Notes: a model not told the origin generated them from the letters alone. A DNA stretch of 64,000 nucleotides from Numida meleagris (GCF_002078875.1 NC_034438.1:20181700-20245699), one strand, 5' to 3'; shown: positions 12,024 through 24,634, counted from the stretch's first letter. Numbers and translations are program-made.

Positions 12024-13727
12024 ATGGCATCGCAAAAGAAAACAGATTCCTCCCTCCAAAAAGTCATGGATGAAGGAAGAGTGTTTAACAACAAAATGGA
12101 TAGCTGAATACTTTTTTGTTGTTACAAATTATATGGCTTAATTTGTCAGGAAATTGTGTCAGTTTTCAAAGATTACAATTTGAAACGATATTATATGCAA
12201 AAGCATGCTGCCAAATCCAATGCATATCAAGGAATGTTTTGTAAAGATAAATTAGTGGAACTGAAAAAAAATCTGCCATCTCAGCAGATTGGGTTTTTTT
12301 AATTACAGTTCCAATGGACTCTACTTTAAAAAGTAGTTATGTAGTAGCAATTCTGACTGCAAAAAAAATATCAAAACCATTTACTGATGGCGAGTTTATT
12401 AAACAATGCAAGGAAAGCAAAGCAAAATTAATTTGTCTTAATTAAAAAAAAGAAAAAAGATATTTCTAAAATCAGCTTTTCTCACCAGACTATAGCCAGG
12501 TGAACTGAAGAAACAGAAAAATATTTTAAAAAAAAATTTGGGCAGTAAATATGCTAATTTCATATTTTCTGCATTGGTGATAGATGAAACTATTGATTCT
12601 ACAGCTAGAACTCTACTTGCCATTTTTATTAGAGGTTCTAATAACTAATATAATGCCACTGAAGAAATGGCTTCTTTGGTGCCATTAAAAGACACAACTA
12701 AAACTACTGTCTTGGATGCAACTGTAAAAATTACATTAACGTGATTTTTTTAACCCTTGCCAGCATACCTGGTATAGCTACTGACGATGTCCCAGTGATG
12801 ACTGGTAAAAAATAGGGACCTATAAAATTAATAGAAGATGATGCAATTGCCACCAGCAGCTCATGTTTGATGAAATATCACTGCACTCTACTTCACGAAA
12901 AATTATTCATGAAAGCTTTAAAAATGGATAATGTGCAAATTGTTATCAAAGCTGTGAATTTCATGAAGTCTAAGGGATTGAACTGTCACCAGTTCCAGGA
13001 TTTCCTTAAAAGTATGGATACTGATTGTGAGGACACCATTTATTTTCCTTATGGAAGGTGGCCAAGTCGAGGTAAAATGCTATGAAGGTTTTATGATTTG
13101 CCAAATGAAATCAAGTCATTCGTGGAAACAAAAGGAAAAACTATGCCAAGAATGTGAAGATTAAAAATGGCTCACAGATTTAGCATTTTGGTGGATTTGA
13201 CCACTCCTTTAAATAAGTTAACCATGCCTCTTCAAGGTGAAAATCAATTTATGTCTGTGCTATGTTTCAAACCATAAGTGTTTGAAATGAAACTTAAATT
13301 ATGACAAGCTCAAGTTATGGCAAATAATTTCATGCATTTTGATACATTGGCTAAACACAGTCCTATGAACATACAGCTGTGCTTTCTATTTTGATAAAGG
13401 AATATGAGAATAGGTGTCAAGACTGCCAAAAAAAAGAACAATCAGTTTTTTGGTATATTTTTGACTCCATTTTCAGTCAACATAAATATCAACATAAAAT
13501 TCACTACCTGTGAATTTTCAAGTGGACTATATAGAGTTGCAATCAGATGTTCAAGTCAAAAATTTGATCATGTCTCTTTACTATATTTTTCTAAGACCTG
13601 TGCTTACCTTTGTGAACAAATATTTTCAAGGCTGAAGTACAGGAAGTGCAAAATTTCATCAAAAATCTCTGATGAACACTTTGCAAACTCACTAAGAATT
13701 GCAACCACTTCCACTGAACAGCATTAG
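12024..13727 (+). pseudogene. hAT (Charlie-like) transposase relic
   Basis: A decayed, nearly full-length hAT transposase of the type related to GTF2IRD2/FAM200/ZBED host proteins. It is readable across all forward frames with many stops and frameshifts. In order: a start-like ATG at 12024; the remnant of a BED zinc finger (KRYYMQKHAAKSN near 12180-12220); VIDETIDSTA (12577-12603), the usual place of the first catalytic Asp; GIATDDVPVMTGKK (near 12770-12810), the second acidic site; the CxxH-like CLMKYHC block (near 12864); VNFMKSKGLN; GRWPSRGKML (near 13059-13083), where relatives usually have RWLSRG; and the C-terminal dimerisation region SRLKYRK then ISSKISDEHFANSLR (near 13630-13700), stop at 13725-13727. 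The two longest uninterrupted pieces are 12867-13085 and 13404-13727. It cannot encode an active enzyme. Confidence 0.85.
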
Positions 13728-13921
13728 TTTCACAAAAGCAAAGTTTTATGTTTTTGTTGCTCTCTTTTTTATGTTTTTATAAGAAAAATAAAAATATTTT
13801 TAAAATAATATAAGTTTTATTGCCTACTTACATTAACCATGTTGTGTATCACATATTTGGCCAAAGACAATTCTTCATTCAGTGTGGCCTAGGCAAACCA
13901 AAATGTTGGACACCCATGTCC
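13728..13921 (+). mobile_element. 3' end of the hAT element with probable terminal repeat
   Basis: AT-rich 3' non-coding sequence after the transposase stop, ending in GTGTGGCCTAGGCAAACC, then AAAATGTTGGACACCCATG (13885-13921). The reverse complement starts CATGGGTGTCCAACATTTTG, close to the CAGGGGTGxCCAACC-type inverted terminal repeats of Charlie hAT elements. The matching 5' terminal repeat was not found, so the 8-bp target duplication could not be tested. Confidence 0.65.
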
Positions 13922-15178
13922 TGGACAGACACAGTTTAATGACTTGATAGGTATTCTTCGCACGTAAACTATGTGTTAGTGAGTAATATTACAATAAAGT
14001 TTTGTGGGGTGATTAATGTTGTAATTAATCTATAAATAGTGAGAATTACTGCAGGGCCAACTCTGTTTCTTATTCTTCGCTTTCATCTTAAATCCTCCTT
14101 TACTTGTCCCCTTTGTTAGAGTACTTGAGTAGTCAGATGTGTGCTCAAGCTCTTCCATTGGTCTGAGACTTCCTTCTCCATGTCAGACATCCGATTCTCT
14201 TCTCAGTTTATGCCAATAAAGAGTAATTTTAACCAAGTTAGTGAAATCAAATTAATGAAGAAATCTTAATCGAAATGAAAAGAATAAACCTCTTTAAAGC
14301 TTTCAGTGAACATTCATCAACACAACCCATCTGTTTTATGCTCCTCCACTTATGTAAGCACTCATAAAACCAATGTAAATGACAAGTTAGCCAGTTTGTT
14401 AGTTATAGCTGATTTGTGCTTTGAGAAAACACAAAGGCACACAAGTGTTTTCATGTACCTTCTCCATTATTTGAGATTAATTAGTACTTATCTGACATAA
14501 TCTTTTATTCAACACAGATCAAATTGTAGAAGTTAGTACAAGTTTAATAAGCATTAACGTTATCTCTACTATACTATTTCTGTAGAGGAGAAACCCCTTA
14601 TTTTACTCTTGATGGTCATCTCCTCTTTTAAATGCACCCAATTGATCTAGAAATAATGTCCCAAATAATGACATCCTCATTATGAAATCACTTAACTGAT
14701 TCATCAGGTTTTTATATTAACATAACACACTTAAATTATCTCAACTGATAGGAAATTGACCCAAGAGGATGTCTAATAAACCATGAATAAAAATCAGCCC
14801 TGACAAAGAAGAGGCACCGTCATTGATAATGCTATTTTAAACCACATCAAATCAATAGATTCCCTTTTTAGTGTGATGATTTTTATAGTATATTCTGGCC
14901 TTTCTCCTCCTCTGCAAGCAACAAGTTCTAGTAGTTGAAGTTACAACACTATAGATTTTATTATAACTAAAGTTCATCTCTTCCCAGCCTAGTACACTGA
15001 AAGCACAGCACTGAAAGTACACATCCTATTTATTATATCTTCTCTGTGAAATACAGTCTAAACAAGACACCCTGCTTATACAGAATGTGGACTTAACTGA
15101 TTAATTTTTAAAACTAATATCAATTTCCTTATCACATTTAGTCATTTCATGGGAAACCCAGTGATTTTGTGAAATCAG
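13922..15178. other. Unassigned AT-rich sequence
   Basis: Nothing recognisable; only short frames without domains. Confidence 0.5.
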
Positions 15179-16740
15179 TCATAGAATCAAAGAATCAAAA
15201 AATGGTTTAGGTTAGATGGGACCTTAAATATCCTTCAGTTCCAACCCCAGTGCCATGGGCAGGGCTGCCACCAATCAGATCAGACTGCCCAGGGCCCCAT
15301 CCATCCCTGCCTTGAACACTTCCAGGAATGGGGCATCCACATTCCCTGGGCAGACTGTGTCAGTGCCTCACCACTCTGAGTAAAGAATTTCTTCCTAACA
15401 TCTAATCTAAATCTCACCTCTTTTGGTTTAAAGCCATTCACCCTGGTCCTATCACTGCCAGACTATGTAAAAAGTCAGTCTTCCTTCTGTTTAAAAGCTC
15501 CCCTCAAGTACTGCAAGGCCGCAATGAGGCCTCCCTGGAGCCTTCCCCTCTCCAAGCTAAACAAGACCAAGTCACTCAGTTTTTCTTTGTAGCAGAGGTG
15601 CTCCAGCCCTCTGATCATCTTCATGGCCCGCCTCTGGACCCCACTCCAACAGTTCCTCATCTTTCTTGTGCTGAGGGCCCCAGGTCCTGCAGTACTGCAG
15701 GAGTGGCCTCACAGGGATAGAGTAGATGGGAACAATCACACTCCCTCTCCCTGCTGGCCACTCCTCTGTTGAGGCAACACAGGCAATATTGTCTTTCCGG
15801 GCTGCAAGCACACATTGCTGGCTCATGTCCAGCATTTCATCCACCACAATCCCCCAAATCCTTCTCTGCAGGGCTGCTCTCAGTCAGTTCTCCCAGTCTG
15901 TACATATATATACGGGATTGCACTGACCCAAGTGAAACACCTTTCTCTTTGCTGTGTTGAACCTCATTAGATTTTCATGTCAAGCCTATCCAGATCCCTC
16001 TGGATGGCATCCCTTCCTTCTATTGTATCAACTGCATCACTCACCTTAGTGTCATCAGGAAATGTTCTGAGGGTGCATTCAATCCCAATGTTTAGGTTAT
16101 TGACAAAGATGCTGAAGAGCACCAGTCCCAAGACTGAATCCTGAGGGACACCACTCATCCCTGGCCTCCATCTAGACATAGAGCCATTGACCACAACTCT
16201 CTGGCTGCAACCATCCAACAAATTATTTTTCCATTGAACAGTGCAGCATTCAAATCCATATCTCTCCAATTTAGAAATAAGGTTGTGATGTGGGACCATG
16301 TCAAAGGCCTTGCACAAGTCCAGGTAGATGACATCTGTTATCCTTCCTTTGTCCACCATTGCCATCACTCCATCACAGAAGGCCACGAGATTGGTCAGGC
16401 ACAATCTGCCCTCAGTGAAGCTGTGCTGGCTGTCTTGGCTCAACTCCACATCTTGCAGGTACCTTAACATCTCTTCTAGGAGGAACTGTTCCATGATATT
16501 CCCAGGTACAGAGGTGAGGCTCACCAGCCTGTAGTTTTCCAGGTCTCCTTTTCTCCCTTTCTTAAAAATGGGAGTGGTGTTTGCCTTTTTCTATTAACGA
16601 GGAACTTTGTGTTACACCTATGATTTTTCAGATATGATGGAGAGTGGCTTAACAACCATATCAGCCAGTTGCTGCATCCTAAGGACACATTCAGAATCAT
16701 CATCCCATAAGAAGCCAGGCAGACTTGGAGAAGACATCCT
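15179..16740 (-). mobile_element. CR1 LINE, 5'-truncated, ~1.56 kb
   Basis: One of the longest CR1 copies in the window. The 3' terminus is at 15179 (ATAGAATCAAAGAATCAAAA in reverse). Moving to higher coordinates one goes upstream in the element: 3' UTR, ORF2 C-terminal tail (15475-15850), then reverse transcriptase (to about 16700), including CAGCCTGTAGTTTTCCAGG and ATATGATGGAGAGTGGCTT. Similarity fades near 16740, the truncation point. Stops and frameshifts separate the ORF2 pieces. Confidence 0.92.
15967..16524 (-). pseudogene. CR1 ORF2 reverse-transcriptase fragment
   Basis: An uninterrupted 185-codon piece of the CR1 reverse transcriptase, read on the minus strand. Visible family motifs: [14 protein letters not shown] (near 16330-16290, RT motif A with the catalytic Asp), GVPQDSVLG (motif B; relatives have QGS, so a Gly is replaced), and FPDDTKV (near 16050, the F/YxDD catalytic box with Ala changed to Pro), then [13 protein letters not shown]1 RT copies its own RNA at a nicked target site. 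This copy lacks the N-terminal endonuclease and is frame-broken downstream, so it is inactive. Confidence 0.9.
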
Positions 16741-19700
16741 TGCTAAGGATAATGGAGAGGTAACTTCCCTTTCTAGTCAATTTGTTCTTTGCTGGGATCT
16801 CCTTGGTATAACACTGATGCTTTTACTTGAGGATAAATACACAACATTTTTGTTATTTTTGTCTTTTAAAATTTCTGTATTATAGTCAGTGTACTAATTG
16901 AATGAAACTCAAATACAACAGGACACATAACTGCCAGAATACAATATTTGTTCAACTAAGATTTTGCAGTATAGGCTTTTGGACATGTTGTCTGTTCTAT
17001 GACATCCAAAAGAAAACAAGACCTTATAGATTCAGATGAGCCTATCACAATTTATGTTCTGCAGCTGATGTTGGCTTTTGCTTTGGTTTGGTTTTCTCTT
17101 ATTTTTTTAAAGAGGTCAATTATATTCTGGTGTGCTTATAAAAAATGCCTTTTAAAGCTATCTATCTCCTTTGTGAAAATGTCCATCAGGTTAGCATTAG
17201 AGCTGGACTTTAAAAGAGATGATGTTGGATGACCCAGATATGAATAGCATTTGTCATCAATGCTGATAGAATGGAAGCATACTCTTCTCCCATCTACCCT
17301 GAAAAAATGAGGAATGAGCCAATCATTCATCTGCAAAGCCTGGGATTGGGATAGAGTTGAGTCTACCACAATCACATGGTTGCTAATAGATTCTTAGAGT
17401 GCATCTATTCTCTCAGACTCTGCATGTGACAGTTAGAAGAGTGATTCCCTGGAAGTCTACTGGTAGTCCCAAAGAGCTATCAGGAGAATCAGCTTCAGTT
17501 TGCCCTGGCAAAATATTGCCATACTTTATGTGGTAACACTGAGATCTTTTGCATGCAGATAGCATCTATAGCCTGGACAGCCCATTTTTCCTGAGATCGC
17601 TCCTCCCACTTACTCTGTCCTTGTGGTTACCATAGATAAGTCAGTTTGTATATTCTCAGTTTGGCTATTATATTTTCAGATCTGGACTCTAAATATATGA
17701 TCAAAGAAGACTGTTTCAATAGAGGCTTGTGAAATTTTCAGACTTTTACAAAAGTCTCTGCAACCAGTGTGTAGTGCACAGATCAGAATTCTAAAGGAGT
17801 ATGCTCCTAGCAAGTGCATCAGAGGTGATTGTCAGGTTAGGGATTTTAACAGGAGAATAAGGTAATGCATTTAAACTAAAAGCTTTCTAATGAGAAAAAG
17901 AAGTCAGATATTGAAAAAAATCCCTCAAAAAACTGCTGAGTTTACAGTGACTAATGAACTATAATCAGGCAAGGAGCTTGTAATATTTTGATATACAACC
18001 TCTGAAATGGAATGTGATTTGTTACAAGACCTAAGGTGATACCTTTTATGGCCTCCAGAAATACACTATAAACTGATACAGTCACCTTTAAACATTTTCT
18101 TTAAGGGATGTGCTCACTGCAGTTTCTTTTCTTGAAATTTCTGTTTTCTTCTTCCTTATTCTGAAGGGAGAAAGTCTCCTGATCATAACACAGGCAGAAG
18201 CCAAAAGAAACCACCAGATATCAGTCCCAAAGAAGCATCTGGTCATATTATGCGAAGAGTTTACATTTGGTCGTTTGTGGCAGTGTCTCGTTGTTGTGCT
18301 GGGAGTTACTTGCAGTTCAGCTTTAGGTAGTATCAACTGATCTGTTAAGGTCATCTTGGGTAAGAGCAGTCATCCTTAAGACTGAGGGGAAATACTAATT
18401 TTCTTAGCATAGAACAGGAAGGCTGCACTCACCCAGGTACAAACTGTTTCTCTTGTAAGCTTTGATGAATAGATTTGTCAGTTTTCCATGTAGAAGCGTG
18501 CCGCTGTTCAAATATGTTAACTCTTTTGTTGAAGCAGGACTTTCATTTCAAATGTGTGCTAACAAATATGAAGAATTATGTCCATTAAAGTTTAAATGCA
18601 AGATCAAGGCCATAAAAATTTCCCATTTCAAATTGTGAAGCAAGGCACAGGGCTATCAAGTTGATTATTAGTAACTAGTGAATAGAAGAATAAACTCCAT
18701 ATCTTGTGACTGGAAGCAATGATGGAAGAGTGCATTCTTGTACAACACAAACTACAGAACTTCCCATTTCTTTTTGCAGTGAAAACACCAAAAGCTAGAA
18801 TCGCAGTTATATAGCATAGGAAGCAAATGTAGATCTTTTGTTGTGTGTTTCCACAGTATGAAATAACCTGTTAGGATCATTTCTAGCAGAGTAAAAGGGA
18901 AAGCATAAAACACCAGTGGTTCTAGAGGTGCCAATCTGTCTTTTGTTAAAAGGTCTTATTCGACATCTGAAGTCAAGTGAAAGCCTAGCGTATGAAGAAA
19001 ACATATCAAATTCACTAAGAAATCAGAGTTCTGCAGCAGACAAACAGTCCACTGCAGAATTCTATGGACAGAAGTATACTTCCTTGCCTCTGCACACAGT
19101 TGGGGAAAGCCCCAGTTCATAAAGCGTTACTTCTACAAACAAATATAAAACGCACAGCAATCCCTGACTGAACCGTGAAAGCAAAATTCAGAGCTTCATT
19201 TGTCAAGCCCAGGTTTTAAAATTTTATAGAAAGAGTCTACTTCTTTTCTTAAACCAGTTTTCTGCTGAAAAGATTTTAGCAAAATTTCATGTTCAGTGAA
19301 GTTACTCCTGGTTAACTTCACCTAGTCAAAGTGAGAGGGCCTTCACATTTGCAAGCTGTGATCACATACAAGGAACCACCACACAGAGGCCAAAATAAAG
19401 TAGCTTTGGCTTCAAAGAGTTATATACCCCAAAGAGGAGAGATATAGATAGAAGGGTTGCCTATCTTCTAGAGAGATCACTGGAAATCCAGAGCTGCTTA
19501 TTTTCAGAGGAGGTCTAAGGAAAAATGGCTAGTTTTGAGTTTGAACTCTGAAAACTGTGGTGGAAAAACTACTTCAGTTCAAAATATCATTCCACATTAT
19601 TTTCAGTCAACCTTGCTATTCTGGTCATGAATTAAATCTGTTGAATGAATTCTTAACCTTAATCTCTCCTCTACACTTCATTTGTTGTCACTAAGTGATA

Positions 19701-20959
19701 CTTCTTTCTCAGCATACAGTAATTATTGTGATTATTTCAAGGGCTAGTCTGCATGTTATTTTGTCTAGTGCTGTTTTTATCCCTACATTACACATGCTTT
19801 ATCTAGTATAATACAGTTGATCTGTCTATAATGCAGTTGAATTTGTTGTTGTAGCTTACTTAATAAACAATTATACATCATCTACACTATAGTCTGTATA
19901 TCAGAATTGCACTGTGTATTCATAATTCTTTCTGCCATTATTGTTTAATCAATTTATATAATGCAATACTTAAGAAATCTAATGACTAGATGTGATGACT
20001 CAGGAGGTGAGTTCTTTCAGAGAACTGTGTAATAAAAAAATTGCTGTTGTGAAAAGACCTTTCATAGGATATTGTGCCTAACCCATACTCATCATTTTCT
20101 TAATGAGATGCAAGGAGGTGGCATGGAAGAATGTGAATTTTTTTGATTTTTTTTTTATTGCCTTGGGGGTGCAGATTTTAGTGATAAAGATGTGTGCCTG
20201 AGCCTTGTATGTATTCCTTACCTTTGCATCCCTTCCAGATTAGCATCGTCTGAATTCTTATACACATAAAATTCTGGAGCAGCCCCAGTGACTGCAGTGG
20301 AAACCATCATAACAGTGCTGGTTGTGAGAAATCCCACTTTTGGGATTTCCCAGTAGACAATTAAAAGAAACCATGAGGTAAAGGGGCTGAATTCACAAAA
20401 TGTTTAAAAATGGAAAGGACCTCTGAATTTCCAACCCCAATTCCATTATTTGGGGTGGGATTAAGTTTGAGGCTGACACCTCTATTTACATATAAACATA
20501 TTCCCGAAAACATGTTTGTGTAAAAACCTCCATTATGACCAAAGGAGATGTTGTGCTCAGTTCAGTTGTACACGCAGGACTAGAGCATTTTAGATGTCCT
20601 TTGATATTTCACCTGACCTCAACCATGCCTCAGAAAGATCAGCAATTGAGGTCCTGTATCCCCTGTGGGTCCTGTGTCTCCTCTGCCAGCGCTACGCTGT
20701 TGTCTACAACACTGTAGGAATTTCAGTTGACACTACAATCCTGTGTATAGGCAATCAAATGGAGCTGTAGGCTTCTACTTTTAGGTAAGTAATTCTCCAT
20801 TTACTTCAATTTTCAGGTTTCCTGTTGTTCCCCATTTCCTTTATCCATATGGAAGCCTAAAGAGCTAACACGTGCAGATATACCCCTGGAGATAGTTGTC
20901 ATAATCCAGTAAGAGGGATACATTACAGATAATATCTTTCTAGGATCTATGGAGTTTAT
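16741..20959. other. Unassigned sequence, 4.2 kb
   Basis: No interspersed repeat or exon recognised. Open frames at 16999-17232 (+), 17136-17375 (-), 18088-18354 (-) and 18110-18340 (+) overlap on opposite strands and show no domain. A short stretch at 20395-20450 (GGAAAGGACCTCTGAATTTC) weakly resembles a very old CR1 tail. Confidence 0.5.
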
Positions 20960-21538
20960 TATTCCCGATTTCAGCTGGGACAGAGTTGATATTCTTCATA
21001 GTGCCTGGTATTATTCTATGTTTTGGCTTGAAGAGGAAAAACATTTTTGATAACAAACTGATATTTTAGTTGTTGCGGAGTAGTGCTGCACAGACCCAAG
21101 AACATTTCAGTTTTTCAGCCTCTCATATTGTCCTGCCAGCAAGAGGGCTGGGGTGCACAAGAAGATGGGAGAGGACAGCAGAAGGGCAGCTCACCTAAGC
21201 TGGCCAAAGGGATGTTCCCTGCCATATGAGATCACGTAAGGAAACTATAAAACTGAGGAGAGTTAGTCAAGGGGCTGCTGCTGCTCAGGAACTGTCTGGG
21301 TATCAGTTGGCAGGTGGTGAGCAATTGCTTGTACATCACTTGTTTTATAAATATCCATATATATTATTATTACCATTACTGTTATTTCTCTCTCTTCCCA
21401 TTCAGTCTTAGTAAATAGTTTTTATTTCAGCCTATGAGTTCTACTTTTTTTCAGCTCTGTCACCCATCCCAAAGGGAGGAAGAGGAGTAAGAAAAAGGCT
21501 GTGTGGTGTTTTGCTGCTTGCCAGGTTAAACCACAACT
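20960..21538 (+). mobile_element. Solo LTR, ERV family B
   Basis: About 580 bases matching a widespread bird LTR type: start GATTTCAGCTGGGACAGAG, TTTTAGTTGTTGC, GCTGGCCAAAGGGATGTTCC, then a TATA box CTATAAAAC (21245-21253), GGTGAGCAATTGCTTGTAC, and the end GCCAGGTTAAACCACAAC. The orientation follows from the TATA box and the TTAAACCAC end. Terminal bases and target duplication have decayed, so boundaries are good to a few bases. No internal ERV sequence flanks it. Confidence 0.75.
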
Positions 21539-21837
21539 GCCTAGCATCTGTCTGCCTCCCTAGAAGTATGCAAATCTCCTACAGGTCTTTTGTATTATCT
21601 GTGAGCTTCATGAAAATAATTCACATTCCACTGGGTACTTAATGTGGTTCTAGACATCTGTTTGGACAAATTAGTGTCAGAGTTGCTTTGCACTAGAATG
21701 CATGAGGGCTTCATAGAAATAAAGATTGGAAGTGAGTAGCTTGGCACCAGCTTGACACTAGTAAAGCAAGCATTCTTAGATTTAGGTAAAGCTACCTTTT
21801 GTTTGTTTGTTTGTTCAGCCAATTCTCATAGAATAAT
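21539..21837. other. Short unassigned spacer
   Basis: About 300 bases between the family B LTR and a mariner tail. It contains (GTTT)n at about 21799-21815. Confidence 0.5.
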
Positions 21838-22075
21838 ACATAGATTGCTCTGAAATTAATACCTCCTATTTATCTCCAGGGAAACTACAACAGATACAAG
21901 GAGCACAGTAACACAATCTGACAGAGCAAATTCTCAGCTATGAAACACTTTTTAAGCATAGTCACCATCATTAGCTGAGCACTTTAGCCAGCAGTGAAGA
22001 AGAGCATGCATGCCACACTCATAAAAATCTGCTCCAGCAAAGGTGACCCAATGTAGCTGTAGTCACTGCTGAAAC
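21838..22075 (-). mobile_element. Mariner DNA transposon, 3' tail
   Basis: The antisense 3' end of the same mariner family found at 38040-40713. TGCTCTGAAATTAATACCTC, CTATTTATCTCCAGGGAAAC and GAGCAAATTCTCAGCTATG are reverse complements of the region that ends that copy (GCTGAGAATTTGCTCTATC, GTTTCCATGGAGATAAATG). It continues into the last transposase codons (CTCATAAAAATCTGCTCC, GGTGACCCA). Only the C-terminal coding tail and 3' UTR are present. Confidence 0.82.
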
Positions 22076-22118
22076 GGGAACATTATAAAACCAGAAGCAT
22101 TACTTTCAGAAGCCCTCT

Positions 22119-22500
22119 TAGAATCATAGAATATCCTGAGCTCGAAGGGACCCACAGGGATCATCAAATACACCCCCTGGCTCCACATATGACCATCCAC
22201 ACCCAAACACTATGTCTGAGAGCAGAGTCCAAGCATTCCACTCCTTGAGCTCTGGCAGCTCTGTGCCGTGATCACTGTCCTGGGCAGACTGTTCCATGGC
22301 CACCACTGTCTAGTGAAGAACCTCTTCCTAACACCCACCTGACCCTCTCCTGACACAGCTCCATGCCATTCCCTTGAGTCCTGTCACTGCCACCAGAGAG
22401 CAGAGCTCACTGCCTGCCCATCCACTCCCTGTGAGGAGCTGCAGTCGCCATGAGGCCTCCTCTTCTAGCCCTGGACTTCTCAGAGTTGGCACAGACATTT
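22119..22500 (-). mobile_element. CR1 LINE fragment, 3' end
   Basis: Starts TAGAATCATAGAATATCCTG, then CTCGAAGGGACCCACAGGG, GAAGAACCTCTTCCTAACAC and CTGTCACTGCCACCAGAGAG: antisense CR1 3' UTR and C-terminal ORF2. It belongs to a subfamily distinct from the neighbouring copies. It lies about 40 bases from the mariner tail. Confidence 0.85.
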
Positions 22501-22725
22501 TGTTCTGTCTCTTGTCTTACTTGTCTCTTACTTTTATTTCTCAGTTGCTGATCTGCCTCTGAGATCAAGGCAGAGTTTCCCCAAATGAGGTCACGAAACT
22601 GAAGTATGTTTTCAGAGAAAAGGTGCAATACAGTCCCATGTAATGAATGTAGCTCTCACATCAATTTGTCCTCAGAGCCATACAGTCCACCTTTGATGAC
22701 CCAAGCAAGTCACTGAGGTTCCAAG

Positions 22726-23254
22726 TGTCAACGGTTTACAGGCGTTCAGCCCAGTTCCATGACAAAGGGGACGGGGGACCCACGGGCCCATGCCCCGGGA
22801 AAAGGGAAAAGGGGAAAAGCGTAGGGAGATGGCCCTGAGAGCAAAGAACAGCGGCAACAATCTGAGGAGAAACAAACTAATTTACTAAATAAGATATCGG
22901 AATGCAAAACAACACACTATGTTACAATATAATTACAATTTAAGCTGATAAGTCCAATGCAGAGAGAGAGAATGTCCCAAAATCAAGGTAGGCCTTACTC
23001 TACTACCGACGATAAGACGGCTGGAGAGCGAGGTGCTGCCAAGACGAGAGACGGCGGAAAAAGGGACGAGGTCTCGTGATCTGCAAGCTTTTATACTGCG
23101 AGCTTTTATCTTTTCCCTCCGGCTGGAAAATGGTAACAGAGGAGCAAAGTACCGTGGGGAATGTAGTAGTCCTTCTCTTCCGAGAACCAGGTATATCCAC
23201 TACATGATGTTATGATGTGGAATACTAATAACCGAAAATCATAAAACCATGACA
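22726..23254 (-). mobile_element. Solo LTR, ERV family A, copy 3
   Basis: A 529-bp LTR in reverse orientation (reads TGTCAACGG...CCATGACA on the plus strand), flanked by a perfect 5-bp duplication CCAAG (22721-22725 and 23255-23259). The TATA box (TATAAAAG on the minus strand) is at 23088-23095. It differs from copy 4 (25571) at only about 13 of 529 positions by eye, yet its two-sided target duplication shows an independent integration reduced to a solo LTR. Confidence 0.92.
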
Positions 23255-23259
23255 CCAAG

Positions 23260-24612
23260 CTACCTTCCATTGGTCACTTGGAAGATCCTCTTCAGGAGCT
23301 TTATTAGTTAACCAGCTAATTCAAGTGAAAGAAGAGTGACTGATTCTTCAGGCAGCGCCAAGTGCCATAGTCAAATACATGTAACAGACAGACATGACCT
23401 AGTTACTGAAGCAGTGTAACATTTTGGATCAGAAGCTGGTATTTAAGATCAAGTTGATACATTCCATCCCTGGTATTCAGCAGTCAACACTGGAGCCATG
23501 AACTCTTAATGAGCACTGGGACAAACAAGTCCGGGAATCACATTTCACACTTACTTTCCAATTACTTAAAAATTAGGATTGTTTTTAATGAGAAGTAGAT
23601 GGTATGTCTACTTCAATTCCATTATGACTTTATGTGAGTATTTGTGGACAGTTCCCAAATCCGTTTACTTTCAGTGCTAAGAAAAAAAGGAATGCTAGTG
23701 AAGTAGGCTTGGAAAACATTGTAGATGTTTTTTCTGAGTCCCTAGTGTGAATTGTTATGTTTTTCTCTCATGTCAGGTGTGAAATTTCCACTGCAAAAAA
23801 AAAAACTGCTGTGGTAATGAAACTGAAAATATTATCTATTACATGGATCAAAAAACATCACATTTGCTCATAGGTTTTACCCATAAACTGAAAATCTCCA
23901 GAAGGAAAAGTGTGTAAATAGTGTTCTCTAAGCAGTGTTTACTTAAAACTGGAACTTAAATATATCATGGTACTCAGACATATAGACCTACAGCATTCAT
24001 ACTCGATTTACTATGAAAAGTCAATGAGACTTGATAAATCTGATGGAGGGAAACACTTACTGGAAAGATGAGGTAAAGAGAAGGTCACAGGTTGCAACCA
24101 ACAGGCAGCCAGAGAATGTATCACATCAGTCTCTGGGTGCTGAGGAAGAGCAGCCTCTGTTTTCTTTGGGGCTGGACATCACCAAACTCATCATGTGAGG
24201 AAATCCCTAAACTAAAAATCAACAACTGACAAATAAAAACTGAAAATATATCATGGGTTTTAGAATTGAAAAAGGCATTTCTGGATACATTTCAATTAAA
24301 ACCTGATGCAAAATAGCTCTTTTATATGTAAATCAATGCCTGGAAACAGAAAAAAAAAAAAATCTTCTACTTCCTTGAAATGGTGGAAAAGCTAAAATTC
24401 TCACACACGTCTGTTTCACATGTCAAACTGAGTGCAAAAGTACAGCCATCTGTCAGTGTGTGTCAACCAGGAATCAGCCTCATTAGCAAACAAAATGATG
24501 CCTTTGGGTGACCTTCCATCCAACCTGCTGGCCATGTCAATGATATCCTCAGACTGGAATTCTGGAGCCTTTGGGGAATATACTTGAAACATACAAGTAA
24601 AACATAAAAGTG
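23260..24612. other. Unassigned sequence between two LTRs
   Basis: Not ERV-like. The sequence adjoining the copy-3 LTR lacks a polypurine tract on the minus strand, which argues against this being the interior of a provirus joining copies 3 and 4. It contains short poly-A runs (near 23797 and 24350). Confidence 0.5.
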
Positions 24613-24634
24613 TGTCAAAGGTTTATGGGCGTTC
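24613..24634 (-). mobile_element. Possible outer terminus of a family A LTR
   Basis: TGTCAAAGGTTTATGGGCG, then TTC, matches the inverted terminus of the family A LTR in copy 3 at 19 of 22 bases; two of the three changes fall at CpG positions of family members. It stands in the place expected for the far end of the rearranged provirus whose 5' LTR is at 25571-26099. Similarity stops abruptly after 22 bases. The adjoining bases AAGTG do not match the CATAA on the right flank, although CATAA does occur 5 bases further left (24603-24607). Could be chance. Confidence 0.4.

Noticed and set aside
15726..16534. Forward frames within the CR1 at 15.2-16.7 kb
   Set aside because: They are antisense to the CR1 reverse transcriptase and have no motifs.
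16999..17375. A possible transposase or host exon relic
   Set aside because: Both strands are open, but neither shows catalytic or zinc-binding motifs.
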